This document shows, piece after piece, positions 16,339-24,535 of a stretch of DNA of 39,748 nt (position 1 is its first letter; each line of letters begins with the position of its first letter). This stretch comes from Acidobacteriota bacterium (GTDB lineage: Bacteria; Acidobacteriota; Terriglobia; Terriglobales; Acidobacteriaceae). The notes below the pieces were generated by a model. That model was not told the origin of the DNA. It saw nothing but the letters and a program-made list of their open reading frames with translations, and did not search any database. The stretch spans positions 1 through 39,748 of the forward strand of contig QIAA01000182.1 in NCBI GenBank assembly GCA_003224905.1. The letters are read 5' to 3'. A program made the translations under genes and the position numbers.

Positions 16339-18975
16339 ATGATCTTCGCGCGCCTTACCGCGATTGTCAGTGCGTTTAACCGGACCCATCTGCTGTCAAG
16401 AACTCGACGCCGTATGTTCACGCGTGCCGTCATACTCGCTGTGCTTCTTGTCTTACCCGCGTTCGCGCAGAATCCCTCCCCAAAACTCCAACTCACTCGC
16501 ACCATTCGACCGTGGGAATTCGTTTCTGCCGTCGGTACCCGAGCGGGCCTGTTTGGAAATGAAAGCGGAATTCTGGAGGCCTGGGTCTACCCGCTAAAAA
16601 TCTTCCGGAACTTCCATCTCGTTTTCCATGTTGAAGGCCGCGCGCTGCCGGCTGAATCCCTTGCGCGGACCATCACAGCGCGCCCCGAGTCCAGCACAAT
16701 CGTGTACGCGGGCGACGCATTCACAGTCCGGGAGACGTTCTTTGTCCCGATCAACGAGTCGGCAGCGGTGATTCTGTTCGAAATCGAAACCCGGCAGCCG
16801 CTCGAAATAGAAGCGGTATTTCAGCGTGATTTCCAGCTTGAGTGGCCGGCCGCGCTGGGAGGCACGTATATCAACTGGGAACCGGGCTTGCGCGCCTTCT
16901 ATTTTGGCGAGGAGCAGAAGAAGTTTTCGGCTTTCGTTGGATCTCCCACTGCTGCCGACATGCGGCTTGAATATGAAACAAATTATTCGGCTTCCGAGGA
17001 GAGCTCTTTTCACCTGGGCATCACTAACCAGGGTCACGACACAAAGCAGATCGTGATCGCTGCATCTCTCAATGGCCGCGACGAAGCTGAGAACACATAC
17101 AAACGCATTGCCTCGAATTACTCATCACTCCTGAAAAGCGCTGAGGATTACTACGCCACCTACCTGAACCACACAGTTTCCTTGGAACTGCCCGACCGGC
17201 AACTTCAAGAGGCTTACGACTGGGCGCGGATTAGCGTCGTTCAAGGCCTGGTTAACAATCCGTTCCTGGGAACCGGGCTGATCGCCGGATACCGTACATC
17301 AGGACAGAGTCAACGTCCTGGTTTCGCCTGGTTTTTCGGCCGTGACTCAATGTGGACTGCGCTGGCGCTCGATGCCGAAGGCGACTTCGCCACCTCGCGC
17401 ACCGCTCTGGACTTCATCAGCAAGTACCAACGCGCCGACGGCAAGATACCGCACGAAATCTCCCAGGGTGCCGCATTCGTGGATTGGTTCAAAGGTTATC
17501 CCTATCCCTATGCTTCTGTGGACGCCACACCGCTATACATCATCGCAATGCAGGATTACCTCACCTCCAGCGGAGATGTGGCTTTCGTGCAGCAGAAGTG
17601 GGAGAGCTTGTGGAAGGCGTACGAGTTTCTCCGTTCCACCTACGATGCCCAGGGCTGGCCTCAGAACTTCGGGTTCGGCCACGGGTGGGTGGAGGGCGGT
17701 CCGCTTCTTCCTGTCAAGACTGAGTTCTACCAAAGCGGGTTGGGAACCCAGGCACTCGAGTCACTGTCGAACATCGCGCATCTGCTCGGTAAGGAAGATA
17801 CGAGCAAACAACTCGCCGAAGAGTTCGCGCGTAAAAAGGCTCTGCTGAACCAGGCTTTCTGGTCGACGGAGAAGAATCGTTTTGTCTTCGCTCTCGATCA
17901 GAACAATGAAAAGGTAGACGAGCTAAGCGTTTTGGCCACGGTTCCCATGTGGTTCGGCCTGGTTGATGAGAGCAAGGCCGGCGCTACGATCAGCCAGCTC
18001 GCGGGGCACGATCACCAGACTGACTGGGGCATGCGAATCATCTCTTCGCAATCACCCAAATACAATCCAGGCGGATATCACTTCGGTTCAGTGTGGCCGC
18101 TGTTCACAGGCTGGGCTTCGGTTGGGGAGTACCGGTATCATCGCGCCCTGGCCGCCTACTCCAACTTGCGTGCCAACGCTCTGCTGGCTTTGGATGGATC
18201 TCTCGGACATGTCACCGAAGTCTTGTCCGGTGATTACTATCAGCCGCTTTCGACCAGTTCACCGCATCAGATCTGGTCCGCAGCCATGGTCATCAATCCA
18301 ATGCTTCGCGGTCTCCTGGGATTGAAAGCCGATAGCCGTTCCCGCACCCTCAGCTTCACTCCTCATATTCCAGGCGACTGGCCTTCGCTTGCAGTCAATA
18401 ACGTGCACATCGGTGAGGCCAGCCTCTCGTTGCAATATCGAAGGAGAGTGGGCGAGATCTCTTTACAAATCGCTGGCGAAAACTCATCCGGCGATGCTGT
18501 TGAGTTCTCCCCCGCGCTCAGTGCTCGCGCGAAGGTGCTGAGTGCTGAACTGAATGGTCGAGCAGTTCCTTTTCGCGTGGCACAGACTGAGGCGGATCAG
18601 CATGTCGCGGTGCGAGTGTTACTATCGCCAGGCACTAATACGCTGCGTCTTCGCATCGCAAACGATTTTGACGTAGATTTTTCATCGGCCTTGCCTCCGC
18701 TAGGCAGTAACAGCCGAGGACTCCGAGTGATATCGGAGTCGTGGTCACGCACTCGCGATCGCCTGGAACTGGATGTTTCTGGAGCGGCCGGCGAGCAGTA
18801 TGAACTGCCAGTCTGGAATCCCGCTCAGGTCTCCGCGGTAGAGGGAGCGGAACTCTTAAGAAACGAGGCGCAGCTCCGCGTCAGACTTCCAGATGATCGA
18901 GCCAACCCCTATCCACACGCAAAGGTTGTGCTTCACTTCTCTAATGCGCGTTCGCCACAAGGCAAACAGAGATAA
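16339..18975 (+). CDS. Exported (alpha/alpha)6-barrel glycosidase (amylo-alpha-1,6-glucosidase/GH63-like)
   Basis: This protein of up to 878 residues has an N-terminal beta-rich domain (about 50-300) followed by a six-hairpin (alpha/alpha)6 catalytic domain (about 305-680) and a C-terminal beta domain. Typical glycogen-debranching/GH63-like motifs are FAWFFGRDSMWTALAL near 330, GKIPHEISQG near 370, ASVDATPLYI near 393 and VEGGP plus KTEFYQSG near 455. Acid residues in these motifs are candidate catalytic groups. It should hydrolyse alpha-glucosidic or related bonds in the periplasm; the exact substrate is not predictable. ATG 16414 gives a clean signal peptide (MFTRAVILAVLLVLPAFAQ), so it may be the true start; ATG 16339 adds 25 residues. 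The enoyl-CoA isomerase gene converges from the right. Confidence 0.8.
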   Translation: MIFARLTAIVSAFNRTHLLSRTRRRMFTRAVILAVLLVLPAFAQNPSPKLQLTRTIRPWEFVSAVGTRAGLFGNESGILEAWVYPLKIFRNFHLVFHVEGRALPAESLARTITARPESSTIVYAGDAFTVRETFFVPINESAAVILFEIETRQPLEIEAVFQRDFQLEWPAALGGTYINWEPGLRAFYFGEEQKKFSAFVGSPTAADMRLEYETNYSASEESSFHLGITNQGHDTKQIVIAASLNGRDEAENTYKRIASNYSSLLKSAEDYYATYLNHTVSLELPDRQLQEAYDWARISVVQGLVNNPFLGTGLIAGYRTSGQSQRPGFAWFFGRDSMWTALALDAEGDFATSRTALDFISKYQRADGKIPHEISQGAAFVDWFKGYPYPYASVDATPLYIIAMQDYLTSSGDVAFVQQKWESLWKAYEFLRSTYDAQGWPQNFGFGHGWVEGGPLLPVKTEFYQSGLGTQALESLSNIAHLLGKEDTSKQLAEEFARKKALLNQAFWSTEKNRFVFALDQNNEKVDELSVLATVPMWFGLVDESKAGATISQLAGHDHQTDWGMRIISSQSPKYNPGGYHFGSVWPLFTGWASVGEYRYHRALAAYSNLRANALLALDGSLGHVTEVLSGDYYQPLSTSSPHQIWSAAMVINPMLRGLLGLKADSRSRTLSFTPHIPGDWPSLAVNNVHIGEASLSLQYRRRVGEISLQIAGENSSGDAVEFSPALSARAKVLSAELNGRAVPFRVAQTEADQHVAVRVLLSPGTNTLRLRIANDFDVDFSSALPPLGSNSRGLRVISESWSRTRDRLELDVSGAAGEQYELPVWNPAQVSAVEGAELLRNEAQLRVRLPDDRANPYPHAKVVLHFSNARSPQGKQR

Positions 18976-18995
18976 ACGGTGTCGATGTGTCGCAC

Positions 18996-19757
18996 TCACG
19001 CTTGCTTCGTTCCAGTTAGTTTTGCAGCCACGCCCCTAAGCGTGGACTGCGCTTCATCTGTCCACCAGCTCGCGATCACACCCTCGATCTCCGGTTCAAG
19101 GTCTTCCTGAAAAATAGCCGCCAGATCCGCGCGAGCTTTGCGGCGGGTTTCGCTCATCGCGGCAGCTGGCAATTTAAGAAGATTTGAACACCAACCGATT
19201 GCACGCTCGACCACCCCTTCTGCCGAGACGAGTTCGTCGACGAGACCAATGCTTAGCGCTTCATCGGGCGTCAGCAAAACTCCGCCGGCTGACAACCGCT
19301 CGGCCTGACGTGCCCCGGTTTGACGCCTCAATACCCGAAAAATGATGGGAGGCAGTGGCAGTCCCACTTGTACTTCGGTAAAGCCCATCTTCCAGTTACC
19401 GCGCGCCATGCATCGCCAGTCACAAAAAACCGAGAGCACGGTTCCTCCGGCGGGAGCATGTCCCGTGATCGCCGCGGCGATTGGAATTGACGAACAGGCG
19501 AGCGCCCGCAGCAGATCATAGAACTCATGCCAAGCCTTTGAAACTGCCGTGCGATCGAGATTTACCCAAAGGGGCAGATCCAACCCGGCGGAGAACATCC
19601 CTGGTGCGCCGGAGAGCACAATGCCTCGGGCGCCATCGCGCGGCGCAACTTCGATTGCCCGGGTAAGATCGGCAATTAAGTCTGGCGAGATTGCGTTTGC
19701 AGGAGGGCGATTCAGCCGCAGCTCGCGGACATTTTCGTGGTCGCTGATGAGAATCGT
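18996..19757 (-). CDS. Enoyl-CoA hydratase/isomerase family protein, apparent ACG start
   Basis: This crotonase-fold protein of about 253 residues is a normal family length. Oxyanion-hole segments are SGAPGMFSAGLDL and GHAPAGGTVL. GFTEVQVGL places a glutamate where mitochondrial delta3,delta2-enoyl-CoA isomerase has its catalytic one, so isomerase activity in fatty-acid oxidation is likelier than hydration. The family N-terminus (ISDHENVRELRLNRPPANAIS) is read in frame far upstream of the first ATG/GTG/TTG (GTG 19619). A strong GGAGGAG lies nine bases before an in-frame ACG at 19757-19755, where an ATG would be expected. Either ACG (or the following ATT) initiates, or the start codon is mutated. 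It is the last gene of a probable operon, 24 bases behind the VOC gene. Confidence 0.75.
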   Translation of the reverse strand, partial: TILISDHENVRELRLNRPPANAISPDLIADLTRAIEVAPRDGARGIVLSGAPGMFSAGLDLPLWVNLDRTAVSKAWHEFYDLLRALACSSIPIAAAITGHAPAGGTVLSVFCDWRCMARGNWKMGFTEVQVGLPLPPIIFRVLRRQTGARQAERLSAGGVLLTPDEALSIGLVDELVSAEGVVERAIGWCSNLLKLPAAAMSETRRKARADLAAIFQEDLEPEIEGVIASWWTDEAQSTLRGVAAKLTGTKQA

Positions 19758-19766
19758 CGAGACTGT

Positions 19767-19773
19767 CTCCTCC
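19767..19773 (-). promoter_or_regulatory. Ribosome-binding site deciding the start of the enoyl-CoA isomerase
   Basis: GGAGGAG on the minus strand, nine bases before ACG 19757-19755, is a near-ideal Shine-Dalgarno sequence with no ATG, GTG or TTG at the right distance. It is the main evidence that translation begins at a non-standard or mutated codon. Confidence 0.6.
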
Positions 19774-19781
19774 CAAACTCG

Positions 19782-20576
19782 CTATTTCGGCTGGCGCGGC
19801 ATCGACTGAAAAATCGAGAACGCCGCCCCTTGCGGGTCCGCCAGCACCCCAAAGCGGCCCACGTTTTCCATGGTCATGGGTTCCATATAGAACCTCGCTC
19901 CAAGCTGTTTGGCTTTCACGGCGCTGGCATCGCAATCGCCAACTGCGAAGTACGCCAGCCAATGTGGAGGCAAATGCACGGTGCGCGGATTTGTCGGTGG
20001 AATACCTCCGATGAAGTCCTCGCCGTTCACGATGTGTACGTACCCGTGCTCGTCGTGTTCGTCTTTCATCATTTTCCAGCCAAACAGATCTGAATAGAAT
20101 TTCCCGGCCCGCGCCTGATCGGGAGTAGTCAGATCCGCCCAGCACAGGGTCGCGTTCTCCCCGGCAATACCGATGCCGGCGTGTTTCTTCGTCTGCCACA
20201 CGGAAAAGGTAGCTCCAGTCGGATCCTGCAGAACGGCCATCCTGCCGACGTCGAAAACATCGAACGCCGGACACACGACTTTGCCGCCCAGTTGGGCCGC
20301 ACGGTTGGCGGTTTCATCTGCGCTCTCTACTGCGACATACAACATCCAGTGCGCAGGAACTCCTTGCGCAACCTGCTCCTTGCGCAAGGTGTACGCGGCA
20401 GCTACATCGCCGCCCTGCAATTTAAAAATGGAATAGACCTCGCCAGGTCCCATAGGAGAGTCATTGACAGTCCATCCGAAAAGCGAACCGTAGAACTTCT
20501 TGGCAGCGTTCTGGTCAGTAGTGGCGAGTTCAATCCAGCAGAAAGACCCGGGCTTGTGTTTCTCGATCGGCGGCAT
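19782..20576 (-). CDS. Two-domain VOC (glyoxalase/bleomycin-resistance fold) protein
   Basis: This 264-residue cytoplasmic protein is made of two tandem VOC domains, about 8-128 and 140-260. Each has the W-x-[ED]-L-x-T-x-D start (CWIELATTDQNAAKKFYGSLFGW; CWADLTTPDQARAGKFYSDLFGW) and a DPTGA/DPQGA-FS ending. The strong parallel between the halves shows internal duplication. Relatives bind a metal and catalyse diverse reactions or bind small molecules; this family (often annotated as glyoxalase-like or hydroxylase-like) has no certain substrate. It lies in a minus-strand run with the ferredoxin (68 bases upstream) and the enoyl-CoA isomerase (24 bases downstream). Confidence 0.85.
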   Translation of the reverse strand: MPPIEKHKPGSFCWIELATTDQNAAKKFYGSLFGWTVNDSPMGPGEVYSIFKLQGGDVAAAYTLRKEQVAQGVPAHWMLYVAVESADETANRAAQLGGKVVCPAFDVFDVGRMAVLQDPTGATFSVWQTKKHAGIGIAGENATLCWADLTTPDQARAGKFYSDLFGWKMMKDEHDEHGYVHIVNGEDFIGGIPPTNPRTVHLPPHWLAYFAVGDCDASAVKAKQLGARFYMEPMTMENVGRFGVLADPQGAAFSIFQSMPRQPK

Positions 20577-20644
20577 GTGCGGAAGTATAAATGACGGAAC
20601 AGTGGAAGCTTCAAATGGCGCTGCGCGTCAGGGCTTTCGCGGTC

Positions 20645-21004
20645 TCAATCCTTGCTCCACGAATACGGCGCCAGCAGCTTATGCTGTTTTCGATGTTCCC
20701 GCATTTGTTTCTGCTGGTGAGTACGAATCCGCAACGCGGAGCGAGGTTTGCCGGTACACAGCAGTACGAAACCGGCGTCACGATCTTCGGGAAAATAGAC
20801 CAGGGAATCCGACTGGTCTATTTCGCCTCCATTCTCCAACCGTCCTGCACACGTCAGGCAATAGCCCTGATGGCAAAGCGCCGGCAAGGAAATGCCTGCG
20901 GCATGAGCTGCGCCCCAGATGTGTTCATCGCCGCGTACTCGAATGGCGTGCTCCCCGCTGGGTGTCAGCAGGACGACGTCGAATACCGGGGGTTCGGCCT
21001 TCAT
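20645..21004 (-). CDS. Plant-type [2Fe-2S] ferredoxin
   Basis: This is a 119-residue soluble electron carrier. The cluster ligands are Cys44, Cys49 and Cys52 (CHQGYCLTC, the C-x4-C-x2-C pattern) and Cys83 (LLCTGKPRS). The fold is the beta-grasp ferredoxin, shown also by DVVLLTPSGEHAIRV at the N-terminus. The C-terminal 25 residues are basic and histidine-rich beyond the usual domain end. It lies 55 bases after the ferritin-like gene in the same direction, so it may supply electrons for iron release or for a peroxide-detoxifying reaction. That link is inferred from position only. Confidence 0.85.
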   Translation of the reverse strand: MKAEPPVFDVVLLTPSGEHAIRVRGDEHIWGAAHAAGISLPALCHQGYCLTCAGRLENGGEIDQSDSLVYFPEDRDAGFVLLCTGKPRSALRIRTHQQKQMREHRKQHKLLAPYSWSKD

Positions 21005-21059
21005 CTCCCCAAGCTAGTCCCGCCCGGCTCGAAAGCCAAGCGGGACCAGAAGGACCGCT

Positions 21060-21680
21060 TTATGGGTTGTAGAACTGCGCGTTCTTGCTGTACGGCGCGT
21101 GTCCTGGCTCCCCGCGGCGGAAGTGTCCGGACGGAATGGTTTTGCCGTCGCGCTCCTTCGCCAGCAGCTCGATGAACCAGGCCTCGTGCTCGATTTCTTC
21201 GTTAAGGATGCGAGACGCCATATCGTACGTCCGCGGATCTTTTCCGAACGTCATGTCGCAGATTTCAATCCAGCTGCGAATGGCGCAGCGCTCCGACTCC
21301 AGCAGCAGAGTCAGAATATTGACGACAGTGGGCGGATCCGGCAGCTTCGCCGCGCGGCAACCGGCTTGATCGTGGAAGGCTGGAAGGTCATTAGGCAGTT
21401 CACCACCCAGCTCGTAAATGCGAGGTACTATCAGCTCCCAATGGGCTCGGTCTTCGAGACGAGCGTCTTCACAGATCTCCTTGTAATCCTCGTGCCCGGC
21501 AAAATGCATTCTCAGGATTGTGTAGTAGTAATAGGTGCTGGCAAATTCGGCGGCTGCATTGGCAATCAACATCTTGATCAACTTCTCCACATCGACGCCA
21601 CGCGCGCGGATCACTTCAACTCCCACTCTCTGCGTAACGTCGCCCGCTTTCACCACTGGCACATTTTGCTTCTCAGGCAT
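21060..21680 (-). CDS. Dps-like ferritin (DPSL/thioferritin-type)
   Basis: This 206-residue four-helix ferritin-like protein stores iron and removes peroxide. Likely di-iron ligands are Glu45 (AAAEFAS), Glu76 and His80 (RLEDRAHWE), Glu130 (ESERC), and Glu161/162 with His165 (NEEIEHE). Cys132 and Cys141, on the same helix as a metal ligand, resemble the cysteine pair of archaeal-type Dps-like thioferritins. The ATG at 21680 is chosen because AAAGGAGG lies four bases before it; the frame open to 21722 has no such site. It is divergent from an OxyR-type regulator 90 bases away, with a matching operator between, so peroxide induction is likely. Confidence 0.85.
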   Translation of the reverse strand: MPEKQNVPVVKAGDVTQRVGVEVIRARGVDVEKLIKMLIANAAAEFASTYYYYTILRMHFAGHEDYKEICEDARLEDRAHWELIVPRIYELGGELPNDLPAFHDQAGCRAAKLPDPPTVVNILTLLLESERCAIRSWIEICDMTFGKDPRTYDMASRILNEEIEHEAWFIELLAKERDGKTIPSGHFRRGEPGHAPYSKNAQFYNP

Positions 21681-21729
21681 GAAGCCTCCTTTCCTTCCCA
21701 CTGTAGCGTCCGCCCCGCCCATAGGTCTA

Positions 21730-21766
21730 AGATATAGTTTCTATCCCAAGCATAGAGGTTTCCTTT
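21730..21766. promoter_or_regulatory. OxyR-type operator
   Basis: Four tetranucleotides are spaced by seven bases each: AGAT (21730-21733), CTAT (21741-21744), ATAG (21752-21755) and CTTT (21763-21766). The E. coli OxyR consensus is ATAG-n7-CTAT-n7-ATAG-n7-CTAT, so the central two match fully and the outer two partly. It lies directly before the OxyR-type gene and 50 bases before the ferritin start, and could control both. Confidence 0.55.
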
Positions 21767-21770
21767 AGCA

Positions 21771-22724
21771 ATGCAGATCCATCAGCTCCGATATTTCTGC
21801 GCCGTGGCCAGGACCGGCAGCTTCACTCGCGCCGCCCAGCAGGAACACCTGGCGCAGCCCTCGCTGTCGCAGCAGGTCCGCAAGCTCGAAGATGAACTTG
21901 GCACCAAACTGTTTGACCGCCTGGGCCGCAGTGTGCGGGTGACTCAATTCGGCGAGGCGTTCCTGCCGCGCGCCGAAGCTATTCTGCGGCAGGTTTCTGA
22001 CGCCAAACTGCAGATTCAGGAGTTGGCGGGAGAAGAGCGTGGAAAGCTGGTAATAGGAGCCATCCCCACCATCGCGCCCTACTTCCTCCCTGCGTATCTG
22101 GCCAGTTTCGCGCGCAAATTTCCTCGAGTCCAGGTCAGTGTGGTGGAGGAATTAACCCACGACTTACTCGATCGCATCCAGCATGGCACGGTGGATCTGG
22201 CCCTCCTAGCCTTGCCCGTGCCCGCCGCCAACTGTCTATGCCAGGAGCTTTTTCGGGAAAGGCTTTACCTGGTGGTCCCGGAGAATCACCGCCTGGCTTC
22301 ACAGCGCGAAGCGCATCTCAAGCAGATCGAGAACGACCCGTTTCTTCTTTTGAAAGAAGGCCACTGTTTTCGTGAGAACACCCTCTCCGCCTGCGGCCGT
22401 GCGCGTGTGCAGCCCAATGTAGTTTTTGAAAGCGGCCAGTTCACCACCATCATTGCGATGGTGGCGGCTGGAACGGGCGTATCGGTAGTGCCGGAAATGG
22501 CGATTGAAAAACGAGACCACTGCCGCTTCATTCCGCTTGCCGATGAAAATGCCTTCCGCCGCATCGGCATCGTGCAACTCAAACAGCACTTCCGCAGCCT
22601 CGTCCATCGCGCTTTCTTGAAGCATTTGCAGGAATTGCAAATGAAAGCGCAACGCCGGGCGATCACATCTGATGGCACAAGGGGGAAAAGAATTGCGGCA
22701 GTTTTTCCAGACCAGGCAGCGTGA
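21771..22724 (+). CDS. oxyR: OxyR-type LysR-family peroxide-responsive regulator
   Basis: This 317-residue LysR-type regulator has an N-terminal helix-turn-helix (QIHQLRYFCAVARTGSFTRAA, then LAQPSLSQQVRKLE) at 2-60 and a substrate-binding-like effector domain from about 90. In the effector domain KEGHCFRENTLSACGR places cysteines at residues 199 and 208. This is the same numbering and nine-residue spacing as the peroxide-sensing disulphide of E. coli OxyR. The protein is about ten residues longer than E. coli OxyR, with a basic C-terminal tail. It is divergent from the Dps-like ferritin with an OxyR-like box in between, which supports both function and target. Its 3' end nearly touches the convergent MocR-type gene. 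Confidence 0.88.
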   Translation: MQIHQLRYFCAVARTGSFTRAAQQEHLAQPSLSQQVRKLEDELGTKLFDRLGRSVRVTQFGEAFLPRAEAILRQVSDAKLQIQELAGEERGKLVIGAIPTIAPYFLPAYLASFARKFPRVQVSVVEELTHDLLDRIQHGTVDLALLALPVPAANCLCQELFRERLYLVVPENHRLASQREAHLKQIENDPFLLLKEGHCFRENTLSACGRARVQPNVVFESGQFTTIIAMVAAGTGVSVVPEMAIEKRDHCRFIPLADENAFRRIGIVQLKQHFRSLVHRAFLKHLQELQMKAQRRAITSDGTRGKRIAAVFPDQAA

Positions 22725-22729
22725 TCCTT

Positions 22730-24205
22730 TCAGTGCAATCCTTCCAGCGTGCGCGCCAACTGCTCAATACCCCGCGTCAACTCTTTGCCATCAATGGCGG
22801 CGAATCCCAGTATCAGGCCTTCTCGTTCAAACCGCCGCGACGTGTACCGGCTGAGTGGAATGACTTCTACGCCGCGCTTGGCAGCTTCGGCGGCCGCGCG
22901 GTTAGCCTGGATTCCTCGCGCAAGCCATCCCACGGTCTGCAGTCCCGCCTCCACCGGAGGAATTTCGAGAAGGCCGCTCAACTTCTCCTTCGCCGTTTGC
23001 AGAAGCACCGCCAATCGTTCCGCGTACAATTCGCGCATGCGCCGGATGTGCCGCGCAAAATGCCCCTCGGTGATGAAGTCGCACAAAATTGCCTGATCGA
23101 GCAGCGGCGCATGGCGCAAGCTCACCGACTGCGCCGCCGCGAAGCGGTCCACCATTCCCGAGGGAACCACCATGTAAGCCAGCCGCAAAGCAGGAAACAG
23201 CACCTCATTGAAGCTGCCGGAAAATATCACGACGTCAGCCTGATCCAAACCCTGCATCGCCGGAATCGGACGCCCCGCGTAGCGATACTCACTGTCATAA
23301 TCGTCTTCAAAAATGAGTGCACGTGACCGCCGCGCCCATTCGAGCAGTGCCAGCCGCCGTCGCAGACTCATCGTCACGCCCAGCGGAAACTGATGCGCCG
23401 GAGTAACGAACACAAGCTTCGCGCGTTTCCACCGGCGCTTTCCTTCTTCTAATGACAAGCCCTCAGAATCCACAGCCACCGGGCACAGCCTCGCCCCCAC
23501 CGCGCGAAACACGATCGCTGCTCCTGGATATCCCGGCTCCTCCACCCACACCGGATCGCCGGAATTCAAGAGCAGGTGCGCCGCCCGCTCCAGCCCCTCC
23601 TGCACCCCCGAAATAATCAGCACTTGCTCCGCCGTACATTTCACTCCTCGCGATGTATTGAGATACTCGGCGACCGCCTGCCGCAGCGGCCGATACCCCA
23701 GCGCCTCGCCTCCGGCCAGCAACTGCGCCGAGGCACGTCGCAGACGCCGCGCCGCCACCTGCGCCCAGAGCGCGGTCGGAAATGCATCCAGCGCAGCCTG
23801 GTTGGCGCGAAACGCCCGCGCCGGCCGCAGGTTGGCTTCCGGAAACGGTCTCAGCCGTTTCGCAAACGCGGACCATCGCACTTTGCGCGCCCGCTTGAGC
23901 CCACTTCGTGCGCTCCGCCCCACCTGTAGCAGCTCATCAGGAAGTACCCGCGCCACATACGTCCCCGCTCCAACCTTTCCTTCCACGTAGCCTTCAGACT
24001 CCAGCTGTTCGAAGGCTCTGACCACCGTAGCTCGTGCAAGTCGGTATTGCTTCGCTAGGTCGCGCGTCGCCGGCAGCCGCGCCCCCGGCATTAATCTTTT
24101 GGCGAGAATGGCCGCCCGCAGTTCGTCATAAAACCAGCGATAGAGCGGCACGCCCGCCGGCGAAGCCGGCAAACTCAAGGGCAGGGAAGTGACCTGTCTC
24201 GGCAT
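22730..24205 (-). CDS. MocR/PdxR-type GntR regulator with aminotransferase-like domain lacking the PLP lysine
   Basis: This 491-residue fusion has a GntR winged helix (about 15-85: YDELRAAILAKRLMPGARLP, then LARATVVRAFEQLESEGYV) and a class I aminotransferase fold (about 120-485). Fold landmarks are ISGVQEGLERAAHLLL, EEPGYPGA, TPAHQFPLG, FEDDYDSEYRY and FPALRLAY. Relatives such as PdxR and GabR hold pyridoxal phosphate on a lysine in an S-F-[SN]-K motif; here the motif reads GSFNEVLFP, with glutamate at residue 334. ATG 24205 gives the family-length N-terminus. It lies 830 bases from pdxS, divergently, so control of PLP synthesis is the obvious hypothesis, but effector binding must differ from the norm. 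Confidence 0.85.
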   Translation of the reverse strand: MPRQVTSLPLSLPASPAGVPLYRWFYDELRAAILAKRLMPGARLPATRDLAKQYRLARATVVRAFEQLESEGYVEGKVGAGTYVARVLPDELLQVGRSARSGLKRARKVRWSAFAKRLRPFPEANLRPARAFRANQAALDAFPTALWAQVAARRLRRASAQLLAGGEALGYRPLRQAVAEYLNTSRGVKCTAEQVLIISGVQEGLERAAHLLLNSGDPVWVEEPGYPGAAIVFRAVGARLCPVAVDSEGLSLEEGKRRWKRAKLVFVTPAHQFPLGVTMSLRRRLALLEWARRSRALIFEDDYDSEYRYAGRPIPAMQGLDQADVVIFSGSFNEVLFPALRLAYMVVPSGMVDRFAAAQSVSLRHAPLLDQAILCDFITEGHFARHIRRMRELYAERLAVLLQTAKEKLSGLLEIPPVEAGLQTVGWLARGIQANRAAAEAAKRGVEVIPLSRYTSRRFEREGLILGFAAIDGKELTRGIEQLARTLEGLH

Positions 24206-24234
24206 GAGTAATGGTATGCAAAGAATAACGTAAA

Positions 24235-24254
24235 TGGACCTTCTAGCAAGTCCA
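24235..24254. promoter_or_regulatory. Inverted repeat upstream of the MocR-type gene
   Basis: TGGAC (24235-24239) and GTCCA (24250-24254) flank ten bases, 30 bases before the regulator's start codon. It could be an autoregulatory site or part of a hairpin; the short arms make this tentative. Confidence 0.25.
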
Positions 24255-24352
24255 ATATCAACACTACAATTTTGGTGGAGACGCTGAGAATTCTCTGCGA
24301 CAACACAACCCAGCTCTCCGAACCCAGCCCCAAAGGGGCGGAATTTTGATAG

Positions 24353-24485
24353 CCCAGGACGGAAGAGGCTGTTACGAAACTCAAATTTGAGTGTTGAAAA
24401 CCACAATATGTTGTGATTGCGAAAACAACGGATCACAATATGTGACAAATTTTCCGAGTTTCGTAACAGCCTCGGAAGTCCTGGG
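24353..24485. repeat. 8-bp hairpin arms split by an inserted element
   Basis: CCCAGGAC (24353-24360) and GTCCTGGG (24478-24485) are exact reverse complements. Without the 113 bases that now separate them they would form a perfect stem closed by a GGAA loop. The neighbouring CCCCAAAGGGG (near 24330) and GTCCCGTAGGGAC (near 24508) palindromes suggest a REP-type intergenic repeat cluster. Confidence 0.6.
24365..24473. mobile_element. MITE-like 109-bp element with 18-bp terminal inverted repeats
   Basis: GAGGCTGTTACGAAACTC (24365-24382) is exactly reverse-complementary to 24456-24473. The element is flanked on both sides by GGAA (24361-24364 and 24474-24477), as expected for a 4-base target duplication. 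The interior is AT-rich, codes for nothing, and contains a second inverted pair around TTGTGAT / ATCACAA. It would need a transposase supplied elsewhere. Confidence 0.75.
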
Positions 24486-24535
24486 TAACGTATGCCGAAG
24501 ATGATCGAGTCCCGTAGGGACGACACGCATCACTT

